From the NCBI GenBank assembly GCA_023511875.1, contig JAIMAQ010000009.1, positions 1-64,000 of the forward strand: a DNA stretch of 64,000 nucleotides. The letters are read 5' to 3'. Positions 63,447 through 64,000 of the stretch are shown here, one piece after another (the stretch's first letter is position 1; the number at the start of each line of letters is the position of its first letter). Position numbers and translations under genes: made by a program. The stretch comes from Thermoflavifilum sp. (GTDB lineage Bacteria; Bacteroidota; Bacteroidia; Chitinophagales; Chitinophagaceae). The notes beneath the pieces were generated by a model. The model was not told where the DNA came from and searched no databases. It saw only the letters and a program-made list of their open reading frames with translations.

Positions 63447-64000
63447 TTAGCCACCCAATATTTTTTTGATTTCATGCAGTTTGAGTAAAGCCTCAACTGG
63501 GGTAAGTCGGTTGATATCGATGCCAGTGAGCAGATCTCGGATTTGCTGGAATACCCATGTTTGCTCGTCGAAGATACTAAGCTGATATGTAGGGCTTTGT
63601 TGGATATGGCGAGTGACGGGTGTTTGGTCAGGATGCTTTTGTTCGAGTTGATGTAAGATTTCTTCCGCTCTTTTTACTAATTCGGGTGGCATGCCTGCCA
63701 TTTTGGCCACATGGATGCCGAAGCTATGCCGGCTGCCGCCAGGAGCCAGTTTGCGCAAGAATATAATTTTATTGCCCGATTCGGTATGGGTGATATGAAA
63801 ATTTTTTACTCTTGGCAAGAATTGTTCGAGTTCATTTAATTCATGATAGTGAGTAGCGAATAAAGTTTTTGGATGCTGAGTAGTGCCCTGGTGAAGGTAT
63901 TCCACGATACTCCAGGCAATAGAAATTCCGTCGTAGGTGCTGGTGCCGCGGCCTATTTCATCGAGGATCACCAAGCTTCGTTGGGTAAAATTGTGGATAA
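63447..64000 (-). CDS. mutS: DNA mismatch repair protein MutS, C-terminal part (cut by window edge)
   Basis: The 3' end of a gene that continues beyond position 64000. Visible are the Walker B region of the ATPase, LVILDEIGRGTSTYDGISIAW, the LFATHYHELNELEQFLPRVKNFHITH motif, and FLRKLAPGGSRHSFGIHVAKMAGMP near the dimer interface. The frame is open to the edge and upstream codons read HNFTQRSLVILDEIGR, as in MutS. The protein recognises mismatches and drives repair with MutL. The first base of the gene is outside the window. Confidence 0.97.
   Translation of the reverse strand, partial: IHNFTQRSLVILDEIGRGTSTYDGISIAWSIVEYLHQGTTQHPKTLFATHYHELNELEQFLPRVKNFHITHTESGNKIIFLRKLAPGGSRHSFGIHVAKMAGMPPELVKRAEEILHQLEQKHPDQTPVTRHIQQSPTYQLSIFDEQTWVFQQIRDLLTGIDINRLTPVEALLKLHEIKKILGG

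Overview
The window looks like a chromosomal segment from a member of the Bacteroidota, most likely Chitinophagaceae-like. The evidence is four tandem SusC/SusD outer-membrane uptake pairs, many lipoproteins with Bacteroidota-style signal peptides, TAnnTTTG-like -7 boxes, and the gene order parA-parB-DUF5683-dapB. The genus cannot be fixed from the sequence alone. Almost everything is ordinary chromosome; no tRNA, rRNA, CRISPR array, transposase or prophage gene was seen.

Layout. 1-422 is an intergenic repeat block (a 153-bp-spaced direct repeat with two perfect hairpins). 0.4-4.3 kb holds trpS (minus), a deoxynucleoside kinase and an outer-membrane barrel protein with an N-terminal helix-hairpin-helix region. 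4.4-24.7 kb is a run of four SusC/SusD pairs on the plus strand, with one DUF1735-type lipoprotein between pairs 3 and 4. No glycoside hydrolase, peptidase, sigma factor or sensor lies among them. SusC genes 1 and 3 are each split by a one-base frameshift. SusC genes 2, 3 and 4 share an almost identical 21-nt 5' leader, the first 23 coding bases and a promoter-like block. Rho-independent terminators follow SusD1, SusD2, the DUF1735 gene and SusD4.

24.7-31 kb carries an exported protein of unknown function, an MFS transporter, a 5'(3')-deoxyribonucleotidase, exbB-exbD, purM and an FtsE-type ATPase. 31-32.5 kb is an A+T-rich restriction-modification cassette (beta-class methyltransferase plus winged-helix/HNH nuclease). 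32.5-34.8 kb has two convergent, overlapping glycosyltransferases. 35-40.4 kb holds rpsO, pnp, plsY, an M48 metalloprotease lipoprotein, a cupredoxin lipoprotein and a YebC-family gene. 40.4-49.5 kb holds an amino-acid permease, gcvP, a GlsB-type membrane protein, a Gfo/Idh/MocA oxidoreductase, a DUF488 protein and a TetR-like/ABC1-kinase pair. 49.6-57.6 kb has a very large outer-membrane protein, a coiled-coil membrane-anchored protein, a DEDD exonuclease, a metallophosphoesterase, an FMN reductase and a UPF0173 hydrolase. 57.6-64 kb has parA-parB-DUF5683-dapB, a threonine-dehydrogenase-like SDR, kdsA, dps and the 3' part of mutS, which runs off the right edge.

Working together: the SusCD array needs proton-motive-force coupling through TonB-ExbB-ExbD, and an exbB-exbD pair lies about 3 kb downstream. 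Several other genes serve the envelope (plsY, kdsA, glycosyltransferases, outer-membrane barrels). The points most worth a second look are the shared SusC leader, the two frameshifted SusC genes, the restriction-modification cassette, the palindrome at 25786-25815 and the two uncharacterised outer-membrane proteins. I did not find convincing evidence of a wholly new system.
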